64,000 nt of DNA, taken from NCBI GenBank assembly GCA_017848115.1, contig JAGAKZ010000016.1, forward strand, positions 20,026 through 84,025, written 5' to 3'. Shown here one piece after another: positions 1 to 10,132 of the stretch; position 1 is the stretch's first letter, and each line of letters begins with the position of its first letter. Origin of the DNA: Oscillospiraceae bacterium (GTDB taxonomy: Bacteria; Bacillota; Clostridia; Oscillospirales; Ruminococcaceae). The position numbers and the translations under genes were made by a program. The notes beneath the pieces were generated by a model. That model was not told where the DNA came from, ran no database searches, and saw only the letters and a list, made by a program, of their open reading frames with translations.

Positions 1-294
1 AAAACTATAAAAAATCTCTGTGTATTTTGATGTAAAACAAAAATACACATACTTATATTTTATCTTAAAATCATAAAATTGTCAATAGTTTGAGCATCAT
101 ATTTTAATGCTTTTACATAACGATATGGCACTTAAAAACATCGTAAAATAAAGCTATCGTGTAACCGATAGCTTTATCATAATGAAATATATTTATCTTC
201 TCTGTTCTACATAACTTTATGCACTACATAAATAATACTTTACAACGATAAACAAAGCTACAAAAAAGTTTATAAATTTATTTTTTTGTGCAAC
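1..294. other. AT-rich intergenic region with two hairpins
   Basis: No coding sequence is visible here. A 10-bp stem lies at 19-28 pairing with 40-49. A stronger 12-bp stem (148-159 with 166-177, six-base loop) sits in AT-rich flanks and looks like an intrinsic terminator, possibly bidirectional, for genes outside the window. Confidence 0.6.
148..177. terminator. intrinsic terminator-like hairpin
   Basis: Perfect 12-bp inverted repeat ATAAAGCTATCG / CGATAGCTTTAT with loop TGTAAC. It probably ends a gene left of the window. The direction cannot be fixed. Confidence 0.55.
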
Positions 295-323
295 TTGATA
301 TTTTTATAAAAAAATGTTATAAT
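295..323 (+). promoter_or_regulatory. sigma-A promoter of the HD-domain gene
   Basis: TTGATA at 295-300 and TATAAT at 318-323 are separated by exactly 17 bp, 54 bp before the start codon of the HD gene. Confidence 0.7.
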
Positions 324-376
324 GAAATAAAGCTATTTTGACCGATAAGTTCTATAGAAGCAAGGAATGATAAAAA

Positions 377-886
377 ATGTACGCAATAGGATCAAAGAAA
401 AATTTATTGACAAACGAACTTTGCAGAGACTACTATGAAACAGTTGAAGATCTCCTTTCAAATGAACTTGTACTTAAAATGAAAGACTACATTCAGCATG
501 GAAACACCACAACATATCAGCACTGTATAAATGTATCATATTACAACTACAAACTATGTAAATTTTTTGGATTGGACGCACGTGCTGGAGCACGTGCAGG
601 ACTTCTGCACGACTTTTTCCTATATGACTGGCATGTTGACAAAAGTATGATACATGGTATAACACATCCTAAAAAAGCACTTGAAAACGCATCTGCAAAT
701 TTCGAACTGAGTGAGTGTGAAAAAGATATTATCTTGAAACACATGTTTCCGCTCACCATAAAGCCACCAAGCTATAAGGAAACAGTAATAATCGTAATCG
801 TTGATAAATACTGCGGACTCGCTGAAATTTTTTCAAATCTGTATGAAAAAATCAAAAGCAAATTCACAAAAAAAAGCGTCCTATAG
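377..886 (+). CDS. HD-domain phosphohydrolase
   Basis: 169 residues, the size of small clostridial HD-family phosphohydrolases. The metal site is visible as an early His in QHCINVS (about residue 49), the HD pair in GLLHDFFLYDW (about 78-88), and later His residues. Family members hydrolyse phosphate bonds of nucleotides or similar metabolites; the substrate here is unknown. A consensus promoter lies upstream and AAGGA precedes the ATG. It stands alone on the plus strand and converges on engB; its stop codon lies inside the shared terminator hairpin. Confidence 0.8.
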   Translation: MYAIGSKKNLLTNELCRDYYETVEDLLSNELVLKMKDYIQHGNTTTYQHCINVSYYNYKLCKFFGLDARAGARAGLLHDFFLYDWHVDKSMIHGITHPKKALENASANFELSECEKDIILKHMFPLTIKPPSYKETVIIVIVDKYCGLAEIFSNLYEKIKSKFTKKSVL

Positions 887-899
887 GGACGCTTTTTTT
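871..899. terminator. bidirectional terminator between the HD gene and engB
   Basis: Stem AAAAAGCGTCC pairs with GGGACGCTTTTT across a short loop, with T runs on both strands. It overlaps the last codons of the HD gene (+) and abuts the engB stop (-), so it can serve both convergent genes. Confidence 0.85.
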
Positions 900-1518
900 A
901 ATCTTCCTGCCGATCTTCATTCATCGCTTCAAGAGCACCGTTTGCAGTTTCCTCTATTATACTTCTCACTTCTTCAACGCCTTCAAAAGTCTGTGAAGAA
1001 AATGGAATTACGTGTATCTCTTCAAAACAAGGTATTGTCTTAGAAAACTCTTCCATCATCTTTGCACGATTTGTCTTATTCAGCTTATCAGCTTTAGTAA
1101 GTATAATTACAAAAGGAAGTCCGGCATCAATTAGAAAATCTATCATATGAAGGTCATCTGCTGACGGCGCATGACGCATATCAATAAGTAAAAATACAAG
1201 CTCTATACTTCTGTCAGCATTTAGATATCCCTCTATAAGACCAGCCCATCTCTTTTTCTCAGTCTTGGCAACCTTGGCATACCCATAGCCCGGAAGGTCT
1301 ACAAAAAATATATCTTCCAGTTTATAAAAATTAATCGTTGCTGTCTTTCCTGGAACTGAACTTACTCTCGCAAGTGACTTACGATTAAATATTTTATTTA
1401 TCAAAGTTGACTTACCTACATTTGACCTTCCGGCAAACACTATTTCAGGACGATCTGATGCAGGTATCTGAGAAAAAAGTCCGTAACACGAGTGAAACTC
1501 AGCTTTATTATAGTTCAT
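898..1518 (-). CDS. engB: ribosome biogenesis GTPase EngB/YsxC
   Basis: 206-residue TrmE-Era-EngA-YihA type GTPase needed for assembly of the 50S subunit. G1 is GRSNVGKS (30-37), G3 is DLPGYGYAK (about 74-82), G4 is TKAD (about 141). The length is normal for the family. AAAGGA precedes the ATG. It is the last gene of the minus-strand run tig-clpP-clpX-lon-engB, a gene order common in clostridia and bacilli. Confidence 0.96.
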   Translation of the reverse strand: MNYNKAEFHSCYGLFSQIPASDRPEIVFAGRSNVGKSTLINKIFNRKSLARVSSVPGKTATINFYKLEDIFFVDLPGYGYAKVAKTEKKRWAGLIEGYLNADRSIELVFLLIDMRHAPSADDLHMIDFLIDAGLPFVIILTKADKLNKTNRAKMMEEFSKTIPCFEEIHVIPFSSQTFEGVEEVRSIIEETANGALEAMNEDRQED

Positions 1519-1550
1519 AACATTTTCCTTTCACACAAAAATCTCATAAC

Positions 1551-1583
1551 AAAGGCTGCTTACAAATAACAAAGCAGCCTTTA
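1551..1583 (-). terminator. hairpin between lon and engB
   Basis: AAAGGCTGCTT pairs with AAGCAGCCTTT downstream of the lon stop. The following T tract is weak, so it may only reduce read-through into engB. Confidence 0.55.
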
Positions 1584-1592
1584 TCATTTATT

Positions 1593-3950
1593 TTAAATCA
1601 AAGCATTATCGAGTACATCCTGAATAGTCTTAGCAAAGACAAATTTTATATTTTCCTTTACTACATCATCAACTTCCTCAAGATCAGGTTTATTTTTTTC
1701 AGGAATAATAACCATTTTTATTCCATCCTTATAAGCAGCCATCGTTTTTTCACGTAAACCGCCTATAGGAAGCACTTTTCCGTGAAGTGTAATCTCACCT
1801 GTCATAGCAACATCGCTTCTTACCTTTCTTCCTGACAAAGCAGAAATCATAGCAGTAATCATAGTGACGCCAGCAGATGGACCGTCTTTCGGAACTGCTC
1901 CTTCCGGTGCATGAATGTGTACATCCTTGTTCTGATAAAATTCCTTGTCTATAGAATATTTTTCAGCTATACTTCGTGCATAACTCACAGCTATCTTTGC
2001 ACTTTCCTTCATTACATCGCCAAGTGAACCGGTTATTTCGATATTACCTTTTCCATCAAGTATCAGAACTTCAAGAGGCATCAGAACACCGCCAACAGCG
2101 GTCCACGCAAGACCATTTACAAGTCCCACCTCATCTTTTTCTGTTCTGTCATCCGGAAGGTACTTTTCAACGCCGAGATAATCACGTATATTTTTTTCTG
2201 TAAAACGTATCTTCTTACAATTTTCATATACGATCTCTTTCGCTGTCTTACGACAGAGAGAACCTATATTTCTTTCAAGATTTCTTACACCGGCCTCCTT
2301 GGTATAAGAATCAATCAACCTGAATATACCATCATCTGTAATTTTAAGCTGCGAACCTTTCAGACCATTTTTCTTTAACTGCTTAGGGATAAGATGATTT
2401 TTGGCGATATTGAACTTTTCTTCTCTTGTATAACTTGTTATTTCTATAACTTCCATACGGTCAAGAAGTGGCGCCGGTATAGTTTCAGTTGTATTTGCTG
2501 TTGTAATAAACATTACCTTGCTGAGATCAAACGGAAGCTCAACAAAATGATCTCTGAACTCTTTGTTTTGTTCACTGTCAAGCACTTCGAGCATTGCCGC
2601 AGATGGATCTCCCCTGAAATCATTACTCATTTTATCAAGCTCATCAAAAAGAATAAGGGGATTTTTTGTATTTGCCTGAATCATAGCATTTATAATTCGA
2701 CCCGGCATAGCACCGACATACGTCTTTCGATGACCTCTTATATCAGATTCATCTCTTACACCACCAAGAGAAATTCTTACATATTCTCTGCCAAGAGCCT
2801 TGGCTATGGAACGTCCTATAGAAGTCTTACCTACACCGGGAGGTCCCACAAGACATATAATCTGTCCTGTAACATCAGGTTTCATGGCATGAACTGCGAT
2901 ACTTTCGAGTATTCTCTCTTTTACCTTTTTCAAACCATAATGATCTTTTTCAAGGACATCTTCAGCTTTTCTGATATTCAGCTTTAAGGACGTTTCCTTG
3001 TTCCACGGTAATGAAAGAACTGTATCAAGATAATTTTTTATTACAAACGCTTCCTGAGATGCCATTGGCAGTCTGGAAAGGCGCTGTGCTTCTTTCTTCA
3101 ATTTTTCAGCAATCTCTTCTTCAAGATTCAACTCATCTATTTTGTTATTGTATCCGAAAACTTCTTCTGACGGATCATCTTCTTCACCAAGTTGTGTCGA
3201 AATTGCTTTCATCTGCTCACGAAGAATAAATTCACGCTGATTTTGAGACATTGTTTCTTTTACCTGGTCATATATCATATGCTCCATTTCAAGAACTTCT
3301 GTTTCACGTGACAGTATAGCAAGCAAAATTGTAAGTCTGTTGAGTACATTGTTTTGTTCAAGAAGTTCCTGTTTGTCGGTATACTGAAGATTTGCGTTGA
3401 AAACAATATTTTCAAACAACTCTTCCGGATCTTCCTGACACATAACTGAATTTACAAGCTCTGACGGCATACGTGGAACAAACTCTGAATACCGTTCAAA
3501 AGTTTCCTTCACTGTTCGCATCAGTGCTTCTATCTCAACATCATCAAATTTTATTCGTGTGTTGTTATTTACATTCTTTACTTCAGCTTCATAATAAGTT
3601 GACTTGTTATTTGTAACTTCTTCAAAACTGACCATCTTAGCTTTGCTTATACCTTCTACAAGAACTCTGTACACACCATCCGGTGTTTTAAGAACTTGTC
3701 TTATCTCAGCAATAACACCTATTTTATATAAATCATTTTTAGACGGTTCTTCATTGAAAACATCTTTTTGTGTAACTACAAAAATTTTTCTGTCACCTTT
3801 TAAAGCCGCATGCATTGCATTTATTGATACATCTCTTACAACATCAAAATGAACTACAAGATTTGGGAATGCAACTACCCCTCTCATAGGGATAACCGGA
3901 TATTTTTCATATTCCCTCTTACTGATTTCCTTTTCAGTATTTTTTTCCAA
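1593..3950 (-). CDS. lon: ATP-dependent protease La (Lon)
   Basis: Cytosolic AAA+ serine protease that degrades misfolded and regulatory proteins. Numbering from the longer reading: N-terminal substrate domain 20-210, coiled region 230-290, Walker A GPPGVGKT (372-379), Walker B LILFDELDK (435-443), and the protease Ser-Lys dyad S695 (KDGPSAG) and K738 (GGLREK). An upstream GTG at 3959 touches the Shine-Dalgarno AGAGGGTGG. The TTG at 3950 lies five bases after it and is preferred, giving 785 residues. It sits between clpX and engB, within a proteolysis cluster. Confidence 0.93.
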   Translation of the reverse strand: MEKNTEKEISKREYEKYPVIPMRGVVAFPNLVVHFDVVRDVSINAMHAALKGDRKIFVVTQKDVFNEEPSKNDLYKIGVIAEIRQVLKTPDGVYRVLVEGISKAKMVSFEEVTNNKSTYYEAEVKNVNNNTRIKFDDVEIEALMRTVKETFERYSEFVPRMPSELVNSVMCQEDPEELFENIVFNANLQYTDKQELLEQNNVLNRLTILLAILSRETEVLEMEHMIYDQVKETMSQNQREFILREQMKAISTQLGEEDDPSEEVFGYNNKIDELNLEEEIAEKLKKEAQRLSRLPMASQEAFVIKNYLDTVLSLPWNKETSLKLNIRKAEDVLEKDHYGLKKVKERILESIAVHAMKPDVTGQIICLVGPPGVGKTSIGRSIAKALGREYVRISLGGVRDESDIRGHRKTYVGAMPGRIINAMIQANTKNPLILFDELDKMSNDFRGDPSAAMLEVLDSEQNKEFRDHFVELPFDLSKVMFITTANTTETIPAPLLDRMEVIEITSYTREEKFNIAKNHLIPKQLKKNGLKGSQLKITDDGIFRLIDSYTKEAGVRNLERNIGSLCRKTAKEIVYENCKKIRFTEKNIRDYLGVEKYLPDDRTEKDEVGLVNGLAWTAVGGVLMPLEVLILDGKGNIEITGSLGDVMKESAKIAVSYARSIAEKYSIDKEFYQNKDVHIHAPEGAVPKDGPSAGVTMITAMISALSGRKVRSDVAMTGEITLHGKVLPIGGLREKTMAAYKDGIKMVIIPEKNKPDLEEVDDVVKENIKFVFAKTIQDVLDNALI

Positions 3951-4023
3951 TCGTTCCACCCTCTTTAACTATAATATATTTATTATATAATACTTCGACG
4001 CATTTTTCAAGTAAATAAAAATA

Positions 4024-4055
4024 ATTCCCTCGTGTTTTTAATAAACAGAGGGAAT
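4024..4055 (-). terminator. terminator downstream of clpX
   Basis: ATTCCCTC / GAGGGAAT inverted repeat just after the clpX stop, followed on the minus strand by a T-rich tract. Confidence 0.75.
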
Positions 4056-4066
4056 ATTTCTGTAAT

Positions 4067-5338
4067 TTATTTTTTTATAGCTTTTTTCAGTTTGCTTGTT
4101 TCTGTTTTTACTACAGGTTTAGTACCTTCTGTAATGCATTCTTTTGTAACAGTAACCTTAACTGTATCACTTGACGGAGCTTCAAACATCGTTTCCATAA
4201 GTATACCTTCTACTATGGCACGTAAACCTCTGGCACCAGTCTTCTGCTCAATAGCTTTTTTAGCTATCTCAATAAGAGCTTCCTGTTCTATTTCAAACTC
4301 AATATTATCATAGTCAAAAAGCTTCTCATACTGCTTAATAAGAGCATTTTTCGGTTCTGTAAGAATCTTTACAAGTGCAGATTCATCAAGTTCATCAAGT
4401 ACTGTTATAAGCGGAAGTCGTCCGACAAGTTCTGGAACTATACCATACTTGACAAGATCCTGAGGAATAACCTTCTTGAAAATATTGTTCATATCTTCTT
4501 TGTTTGAAACTACATCGGAACCAAAACCTATAGAAGTTTTTTTCGTTCTTTTTATTATTGCCTGTTCAAGACCATCAAAAGCGCCACCGCATATGAACAG
4601 GATGTTCTTAGTATCTATACGTATAAACTCCTGATTTGGATGTTTTCTGCCACCCTGAGGCGGAACGTTCGAAACTGTACCTTCTATGATCTTAAGAAGA
4701 GCCTGCTGAACACCTTCACCGCTTACATCTCGTGTAATGGAAGTGTTTTCTGACTTTCTCGCGATCTTATCTATTTCATCTATATAAATAATTCCCTTTT
4801 CAGCTGCTTTTATATCAAAGTTTGCAGCCTGTATAAGACGTAACAGAACATTTTCAACGTCATCACCTACATATCCGGCCTCAGTGATCGTTGTTGCATC
4901 TGCTATTGCAAAAGGAACATCGAGTGTTTTGGCAAGAGTCTGCGCGAGAAGCGTTTTACCAACACCCGTAGGACCGAGAAGAAGAACGTTGCTCTTCTGT
5001 ATCTCAACATCGTCACTTTCATCATTGCTCAGAAGTCTCTTATAATGATTATAAACTGAAACTGAAAGAGCTATCTTTGCTGTATCCTGTCCGATAACAT
5101 ACTGATCGAGAACTTTTTTTATTTCGGCAGGCTTTTTGAGTTTTATTGAAAAATCACTGCTTTTTTTAGGCGATTTCTGCTTTGGCTTTTCACGTTCCTT
5201 CTCTACAGGACCTGCGATTATCTCGTAGCAATACATTACGCATTCGTCACAGATATTCGTAACTCCGGACGAAAACATACTCTTCACACGGTTTTCTCCT
5301 TTACCGCAGAAACTGCATGTTTTAAAACCGTTATCCAT
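4067..5338 (-). CDS. clpX: ClpX, ATPase subunit of the ClpXP protease
   Basis: AAA+ unfoldase that feeds substrates to ClpP. It has the N-terminal zinc-binding domain (CSFC and CDEC pairs, residues about 8-33), Walker A GPTGVGKT (about 122-129), Walker [10 protein letters not shown], pore loop GYVG, and the IGFG loop that docks on ClpP. The start at ATG 5338 gives MDNGF; a TTG lies directly before it. It follows clpP closely and should be expressed with it. Length is normal. Confidence 0.96.
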   Translation of the reverse strand: MDNGFKTCSFCGKGENRVKSMFSSGVTNICDECVMYCYEIIAGPVEKEREKPKQKSPKKSSDFSIKLKKPAEIKKVLDQYVIGQDTAKIALSVSVYNHYKRLLSNDESDDVEIQKSNVLLLGPTGVGKTLLAQTLAKTLDVPFAIADATTITEAGYVGDDVENVLLRLIQAANFDIKAAEKGIIYIDEIDKIARKSENTSITRDVSGEGVQQALLKIIEGTVSNVPPQGGRKHPNQEFIRIDTKNILFICGGAFDGLEQAIIKRTKKTSIGFGSDVVSNKEDMNNIFKKVIPQDLVKYGIVPELVGRLPLITVLDELDESALVKILTEPKNALIKQYEKLFDYDNIEFEIEQEALIEIAKKAIEQKTGARGLRAIVEGILMETMFEAPSSDTVKVTVTKECITEGTKPVVKTETSKLKKAIKK

Positions 5339-5353
5339 CAATTCGCACCAACC

Positions 5354-5935
5354 TTATCTTTTTTCAACAACCTTGTCTATAAGACCATAATCACAAGCTT
5401 CCTGTGCTGACATAAAATTATCACGTTCAGTATCCTTTTCAATAACTTCAAGAGGCTGACCTGTATTTTCAGCAAGCATCTGATTGAGTTTCTTCTTCAT
5501 GTTGATAATTCTGTCTGCATGAATTTTTATATCTGTAGCCTGACCCTGCATTCCTCCAAGAGGCTGATGAATCATTACTTCACTGTTAGGAAGTGCTGAT
5601 CTCTTACCCTTAGCACCGCAGGAAAGTATAAACGCACCCATAGATGCAGCCATACCCATACATATGGTAGCAACATCGCACTTTACATAGTTCATTGTAT
5701 CAACTATTGCCATTCCGGCTGTAACAGAACCACCAGGACTGTTAATATAAAGACTTATATCCTTTTCCGGATCCTGGCTTTCAAGATAAAGCAACTGTGC
5801 GACTACAAGACTTGCTGTAACATCATTCACTTCTTCTGAAAGCATAATGATTCTGTCATTTAAAAGTCTTGAATAAATATCATAGGAACGTTCTCCTCTG
5901 CTGGTCTGTTCAACAACAACAGGTACTAAACTCAT
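5354..5935 (-). CDS. clpP: ClpP, proteolytic subunit of the Clp protease
   Basis: 193-residue serine peptidase that forms the tetradecameric chamber used with ClpX. The catalytic triad is complete: S98 (GMAASMGA), H123 (VMIHQPLGG), D172 (ERDNFMS). AAAGGAAG precedes the ATG. It lies between tig and clpX, the conserved order in which chaperone, protease and unfoldase are made together. Confidence 0.97.
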   Translation of the reverse strand: MSLVPVVVEQTSRGERSYDIYSRLLNDRIIMLSEEVNDVTASLVVAQLLYLESQDPEKDISLYINSPGGSVTAGMAIVDTMNYVKCDVATICMGMAASMGAFILSCGAKGKRSALPNSEVMIHQPLGGMQGQATDIKIHADRIINMKKKLNQMLAENTGQPLEVIEKDTERDNFMSAQEACDYGLIDKVVEKR

Positions 5936-5993
5936 ATCCCATCTTCCTTTCGTTTCATATAATTTTTTTTAAAAATATATTTATAATCAAACA

Positions 5994-6030
5994 TTCTCCT
6001 GCCGTTAATTTTTGTATACAGCAGGAGTAT
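5994..6030 (-). terminator. terminator between tig and clpP
   Basis: CTCCTGC / GCAGGAG stem downstream of the tig stop, followed on the minus strand by an A/T-rich tract with a run of T. It may partly separate tig from clpPX transcription. Confidence 0.7.
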
Positions 6031-6043
6031 GTTTTAAAATATA

Positions 6044-7360
6044 TTATTTCTCAGCTTCTTCTTCCTTCTGCGCAAGAGTATTGTCTACTACTGCATTTTC
6101 CTTAACGATATCAGCTGCCTTGCCTACCTTGAGATCCATCTCGTAATCAGCAACGTTGATAATACGCTTAACCTGATCTACATCAAGGTTATTTGACTCA
6201 GCGATTTCCTTGAGTCCGTTTTCAACTTCTTCTTCTGTTACTGTGATATTTTCAAGTTCAACAATCTTTTCAAGAGCAAGTCTGAGCTTAACTTCGCTTA
6301 CTGCTCTGTCTCTGTAAGTAGCCTTGAGATCGTCAAGATCCATACCTGTGTACTGGAAGTAGAGATCAAGACTCATCTGACTCTGTTTTAAGCGCATTTC
6401 AAATTCCTGGATTTCTCTGTCGATCTTCTGATCATACATACATTCCGGAATTTCACCTTCAAGGTTGTTGATGATTGTTTCGAAAAGATAATTTTCGAAC
6501 TGTGCGTCAGCCTTCTTCTGAGCGCTTTCTTCAAGCTTGCTCTTGAGGTCAGCCTTATATTCGTCAACTGTTTCAAATTCTGAAACATCCTTTACAAATT
6601 CATCGTCAAATTCAGGGAGTTCCTGTGTTCTGATTTCCTTGAGGTTGATCTTGAATGTTGCCTTTTCACCTGCAAGTTCCTTCATCTGATAGTCTGTAGG
6701 GAAAACAACTTCTATTTCAAATTCTTCGCCTGTCTTGTGACCAACAACCTGTTCTTCAAAGCCAGGGATAAACTGATGACTACCGAGTGTAAGTGGGAAA
6801 TCTTCGCCCTTACCGCCGTCAAATGCAACGCCATCCTTGAAACCTTCAAAGTCGATAAGAACTTCGTCATCCATCTTAGCTTCTCTGTCTTCTACAGTGA
6901 TTATTCTAGCCTGACGCTTTCTTGTTGCTTCGATCTGTTCGTCAATAACATCATCTGTTACTGCGTCAACTACCTTAGGTGCCTTGAGACCCTTGTATTC
7001 AGGTACATTAACTTCTGGTCTTGTTGTGCAAGTAGCCTTGAGAACAACACCTTCTGCCTTTGATGCAGATACAACTTCAAGTTCAGGTCTGTCAACTATA
7101 TCAAGCTTAGCTTCTTCAACAGCTGCAAAAACTTCTGCACCTGCAATAGCATTGATAGCTGAATCAAAGAAAACTTCTTCACCATAATACTTTTCGATTA
7201 CTGTGAGAGGTGCTTTACCCTTTCTGAAGCCCTTGATCTGTATCTGATTCTTTTCTTTTTTATAAGCTTCAACTATAGCTTTGTTGAAAACTTCTGCGCT
7301 GATTTCCAATATTAATTCATGTGTATTTGCTGCCACATTTGTTGATGATTTCAAACTCAT
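6044..7360 (-). CDS. tig: trigger factor, ribosome-associated chaperone and prolyl isomerase
   Basis: 438 residues: N-terminal ribosome-binding domain (1-145) with the signature region around GFRKGKAPLTVIEKYYG, a central FKBP-type PPIase domain (about 150-245, starting near DEVLIDFEGFKDGVAF), and a helical acidic C-terminal chaperone domain. GGAGG lies nine bases before the ATG. It heads the minus-strand tig-clpP-clpX-lon-engB run. Confidence 0.96.
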   Translation of the reverse strand: MSLKSSTNVAANTHELILEISAEVFNKAIVEAYKKEKNQIQIKGFRKGKAPLTVIEKYYGEEVFFDSAINAIAGAEVFAAVEEAKLDIVDRPELEVVSASKAEGVVLKATCTTRPEVNVPEYKGLKAPKVVDAVTDDVIDEQIEATRKRQARIITVEDREAKMDDEVLIDFEGFKDGVAFDGGKGEDFPLTLGSHQFIPGFEEQVVGHKTGEEFEIEVVFPTDYQMKELAGEKATFKINLKEIRTQELPEFDDEFVKDVSEFETVDEYKADLKSKLEESAQKKADAQFENYLFETIINNLEGEIPECMYDQKIDREIQEFEMRLKQSQMSLDLYFQYTGMDLDDLKATYRDRAVSEVKLRLALEKIVELENITVTEEEVENGLKEIAESNNLDVDQVKRIINVADYEMDLKVGKAADIVKENAVVDNTLAQKEEEAEK

Positions 7361-7460
7361 TTTAAACGTCCTCCATTTTTATAAACAACATCTAGTCCAT
7401 TATATCATATTTAAATTATTATGGCTATAGCCAATTTGATTGTTCTATGTTTTCTATAAT

Positions 7461-8150
7461 TTACAACACTTTAAATGGCACAAACTGTAGAAAATCACTA
7501 GAAATCATATCGTATTTTACACCATCTCTAACACCTGTTATAGCATTTCTCTGACTATAACCATGAATATGACCATACAGACATCGTTTTATTTTATATT
7601 TGTAAAGTATATCAAGCATATCATAATTGCAACTTGCTCCGTACAAAGGCGGATAATGCATGAACACAATCGGTTCAAGGTTCTCACTGATGGCTGATTG
7701 TATTGAAACTTCAAGTCTCTGCACTTCACGTGCCATTACTTTTTCGCTTTCTGTATCACCGTCAATGCTTATCCAACCTCTTGTGCCGCATATTCCATAC
7801 CCTTCATAACAATAACAATTGTTAAACAATATACTGAGTGTATCAAAACCGTTTTCCGAAAAATACTTCTCCATCTTGCTTCTGGTTGCCCACCAGTAGT
7901 CATGATTTCCTTTGAGAATTATTTTCTTTCCGGGAAGATTATTTATAAACTCAAAATCCTTGTATGAATTTTTAAGTCCCATCGCCCATGATATATCACC
8001 TGCAAGAACGATCGTATCATCATCAGAAATATTTTTCAGCCAGTTTTCCCTGATTTTTTCAGTATAATTATCCCAGCCGTTGAAAATATCCATCGGTTTC
8101 TTTTCATCACTCAGTGCAAGATGCAAATCTCCCATTGCGTACAGCGACAT
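7461..8150 (-). CDS. calcineurin-like metallophosphoesterase
   Basis: 229 residues with all metal-binding motifs of the family: GDLHL (7-11), AGDISW, KGNHDYWW, HYPP and GHIHG. Such small proteins hydrolyse phosphomono- or diesters in the cytoplasm; the substrate is not known. GGAGG precedes the ATG. It lies 20 bp downstream of thrC and is probably cotranscribed with it, without an obvious functional link. Confidence 0.88.
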   Translation of the reverse strand: MSLYAMGDLHLALSDEKKPMDIFNGWDNYTEKIRENWLKNISDDDTIVLAGDISWAMGLKNSYKDFEFINNLPGKKIILKGNHDYWWATRSKMEKYFSENGFDTLSILFNNCYCYEGYGICGTRGWISIDGDTESEKVMAREVQRLEVSIQSAISENLEPIVFMHYPPLYGASCNYDMLDILYKYKIKRCLYGHIHGYSQRNAITGVRDGVKYDMISSDFLQFVPFKVL

Positions 8151-8170
8151 TAAAAATCCTCCATAATTTT

Positions 8171-9667
8171 TTATTTTATATTAAGAGTTCTGATAACATA
8201 GTCTGTCATATCAAATTTTTCAATTGATTCGCTGAAACGTACAGGCTTGTTTTTAAGGTCAGCAAGTGACTGCGGAATGTTAATCTTTGAAAGTTCATTT
8301 ATCTTGTCAACCATCGCATACTCATCTTCTGACTTTGAATCAGGGCTTATTGCTTCAAGAACGCTGGCACTGAACTTATACGGACTTGCTGTAGAAGCAA
8401 TGAGTGTTCTTGTCTTATCACCTGTTGCCTTTACATAGTCTTCGTATACCTTGACAGCAACAGCTGTATGTGTATCACAAACATATGAATACTTGTCATA
8501 AATATTCTTGATTGTAGCCTTTGTTGATTCATCATCACAGTAACCTGCAAAAAATTCTTCCTTTATCTTTGCCTTGATGTCATCTGTAACTTCATACTTT
8601 CCGTCCCTTGCAAGAGCGCCGAACCATTCCTTTATCTTACTGTCATCATTTCCTGAAAGCATATAGAGAAGTCTTTCAAGGTTGCTTGAGATAAGTATGT
8701 CCATAGAAGGGGATGTAGTTGCATAGAATTTTCTGTTTCTGTCATATACACCTGTATTTATGAAATCAGTAAGTACATTGTTTATATTTGATGCACAGAT
8801 AAGTTTTCCGAGTGGGAGCCCCATCTGCTTTGCATAATACGCAGCAAGAATATTTCCGAAGTTACCTGTAGGAACAACTACATTTACCTTGTCACCAAGC
8901 TCTATCTGCTTATCAGAAACAAGTGATACGTATGCTGAAACATAGTAAACTACCTGCGGTACAAGTCTTCCCCAGTTGATAGAGTTTGCACTTGAAAACA
9001 TAAGTTTATTTTCTTCGAGTGCATTCTTTACCTTTTCATCTGTAAATATCTGCTTTACACCATTCTGACAATCATCAAAGTTACCCTTGATTGCACAAAC
9101 TGCAACATTTGAACCTTCCTGAGTTGTCATCTGTCTTTTCTGCATTGAACTTACACCGCATTCCGGATAGAATACCATGATCTGTGTACCTTCAACATCC
9201 TTGAAACCTTCAAGTGCTGCCTTACCTGTATCACCTGAAGTAGCAACAAGAATAACTATCTTCTTGTCAATGTTAAGCTTCTTTGCTGATACTGTGAGGA
9301 AATACGGAAGAATCTGAAGTGCCATATCCTTAAAAGCACATGTTGGTCCATGCCAGAGTTCAAGCATATATGTACCATCAAAAAGATGTGATATTTCATC
9401 AATATTTTCTGTTTCAAAGTTTTTAGTATTATATGCATTATCTGTACAATACTGAATCTCAACATCAGTAAAATCAGTAAGATATTTTTTGAATATATAT
9501 GCTGCTCTGCATGAATAGCTGAGATCGGACATATATTTGATTTCATCAAGTGTAAGTGAAGGTATTGATTCAGGTACAAAAAGACCGCCGTCTTCAGATA
9601 TACCCTGTGAAATAGCCTGAGCACTTTCAACCTTTAAATTACTGTTTCTTGTACTTCTATAAAACAT
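8171..9667 (-). CDS. thrC: threonine synthase
   Basis: PLP enzyme converting O-phosphohomoserine to threonine. 498 residues, with the N-terminal threonine synthase domain (FYRSTRN, then GISEDGGLFVPE) and the PLP lysine K113 in GPTCAFKDMALQ. VATSGDTGKAALEG supplies the phosphate-binding loop. CGGAG precedes the ATG. No other threonine pathway gene is nearby. Confidence 0.95.
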   Translation of the reverse strand: MFYRSTRNSNLKVESAQAISQGISEDGGLFVPESIPSLTLDEIKYMSDLSYSCRAAYIFKKYLTDFTDVEIQYCTDNAYNTKNFETENIDEISHLFDGTYMLELWHGPTCAFKDMALQILPYFLTVSAKKLNIDKKIVILVATSGDTGKAALEGFKDVEGTQIMVFYPECGVSSMQKRQMTTQEGSNVAVCAIKGNFDDCQNGVKQIFTDEKVKNALEENKLMFSSANSINWGRLVPQVVYYVSAYVSLVSDKQIELGDKVNVVVPTGNFGNILAAYYAKQMGLPLGKLICASNINNVLTDFINTGVYDRNRKFYATTSPSMDILISSNLERLLYMLSGNDDSKIKEWFGALARDGKYEVTDDIKAKIKEEFFAGYCDDESTKATIKNIYDKYSYVCDTHTAVAVKVYEDYVKATGDKTRTLIASTASPYKFSASVLEAISPDSKSEDEYAMVDKINELSKINIPQSLADLKNKPVRFSESIEKFDMTDYVIRTLNIK

Positions 9668-9745
9668 AAAATCTACTCCGTTTCTCCGCAGATAAAAGTA
9701 TACAAAGACATTTTACTCTGCAGCAATAAAAATGTCCGGTATTTA

Positions 9746-10132
9746 TTATTTCAATGAAAGCATAATATTGCAGTCTGTCATATCAAAGGCCGACTTATAG
9801 TACCTTATCAATGACGGAATATTATTTTTCAGAATAACCTCTGCTATATCAAATCTCGGCTGCTTTGTCAGGGGATTTTTATAAGTATAGTATGCTGCCG
9901 TTTTGATTATACGCATTTTTTTAGTGTAATTAACAGCCTCTGCTCCTGATACCATACTGTCCTCTTTTCTTGATTTTACCTCGATAAAGGCTATGGTATC
10001 ATCATTTTCGGCTATTATATCTATTTCGCCTTTTTTACAGACAAAATTTCTTTCGATGATCCTGTATCCGTATTTTTCGATGTATCTGCATACGGCGTCT
10101 TCACCTTTATTCCCCAGATCTCTTTTTGTCAT
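9746..10132 (-). CDS. YraN/UPF0102 family nuclease-like protein
   Basis: 128 residues of the UPF0102 family, which has a restriction-endonuclease-like fold. Visible are [17 protein letters not shown] (about 9-25), the E-I-D-I element in [12 protein letters not shown], and FIEVKSRK, which supplies the ExK half of a PD-(D/E)xK site. The cellular role is unknown. It overlaps the end of rnhB by 26 bp, a common gene pair. Confidence 0.88.
   Translation of the reverse strand: MTKRDLGNKGEDAVCRYIEKYGYRIIERNFVCKKGEIDIIAENDDTIAFIEVKSRKEDSMVSGAEAVNYTKKMRIIKTAAYYTYKNPLTKQPRFDIAEVILKNNIPSLIRYYKSAFDMTDCNIMLSLK

Noticed and set aside
578-601. 12-bp near-perfect tandem repeat in the HD gene encoding ARAG twice
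   Set aside because: The segment has the length expected at this place in HD-family proteins, so it is probably codon coincidence rather than an insertion.
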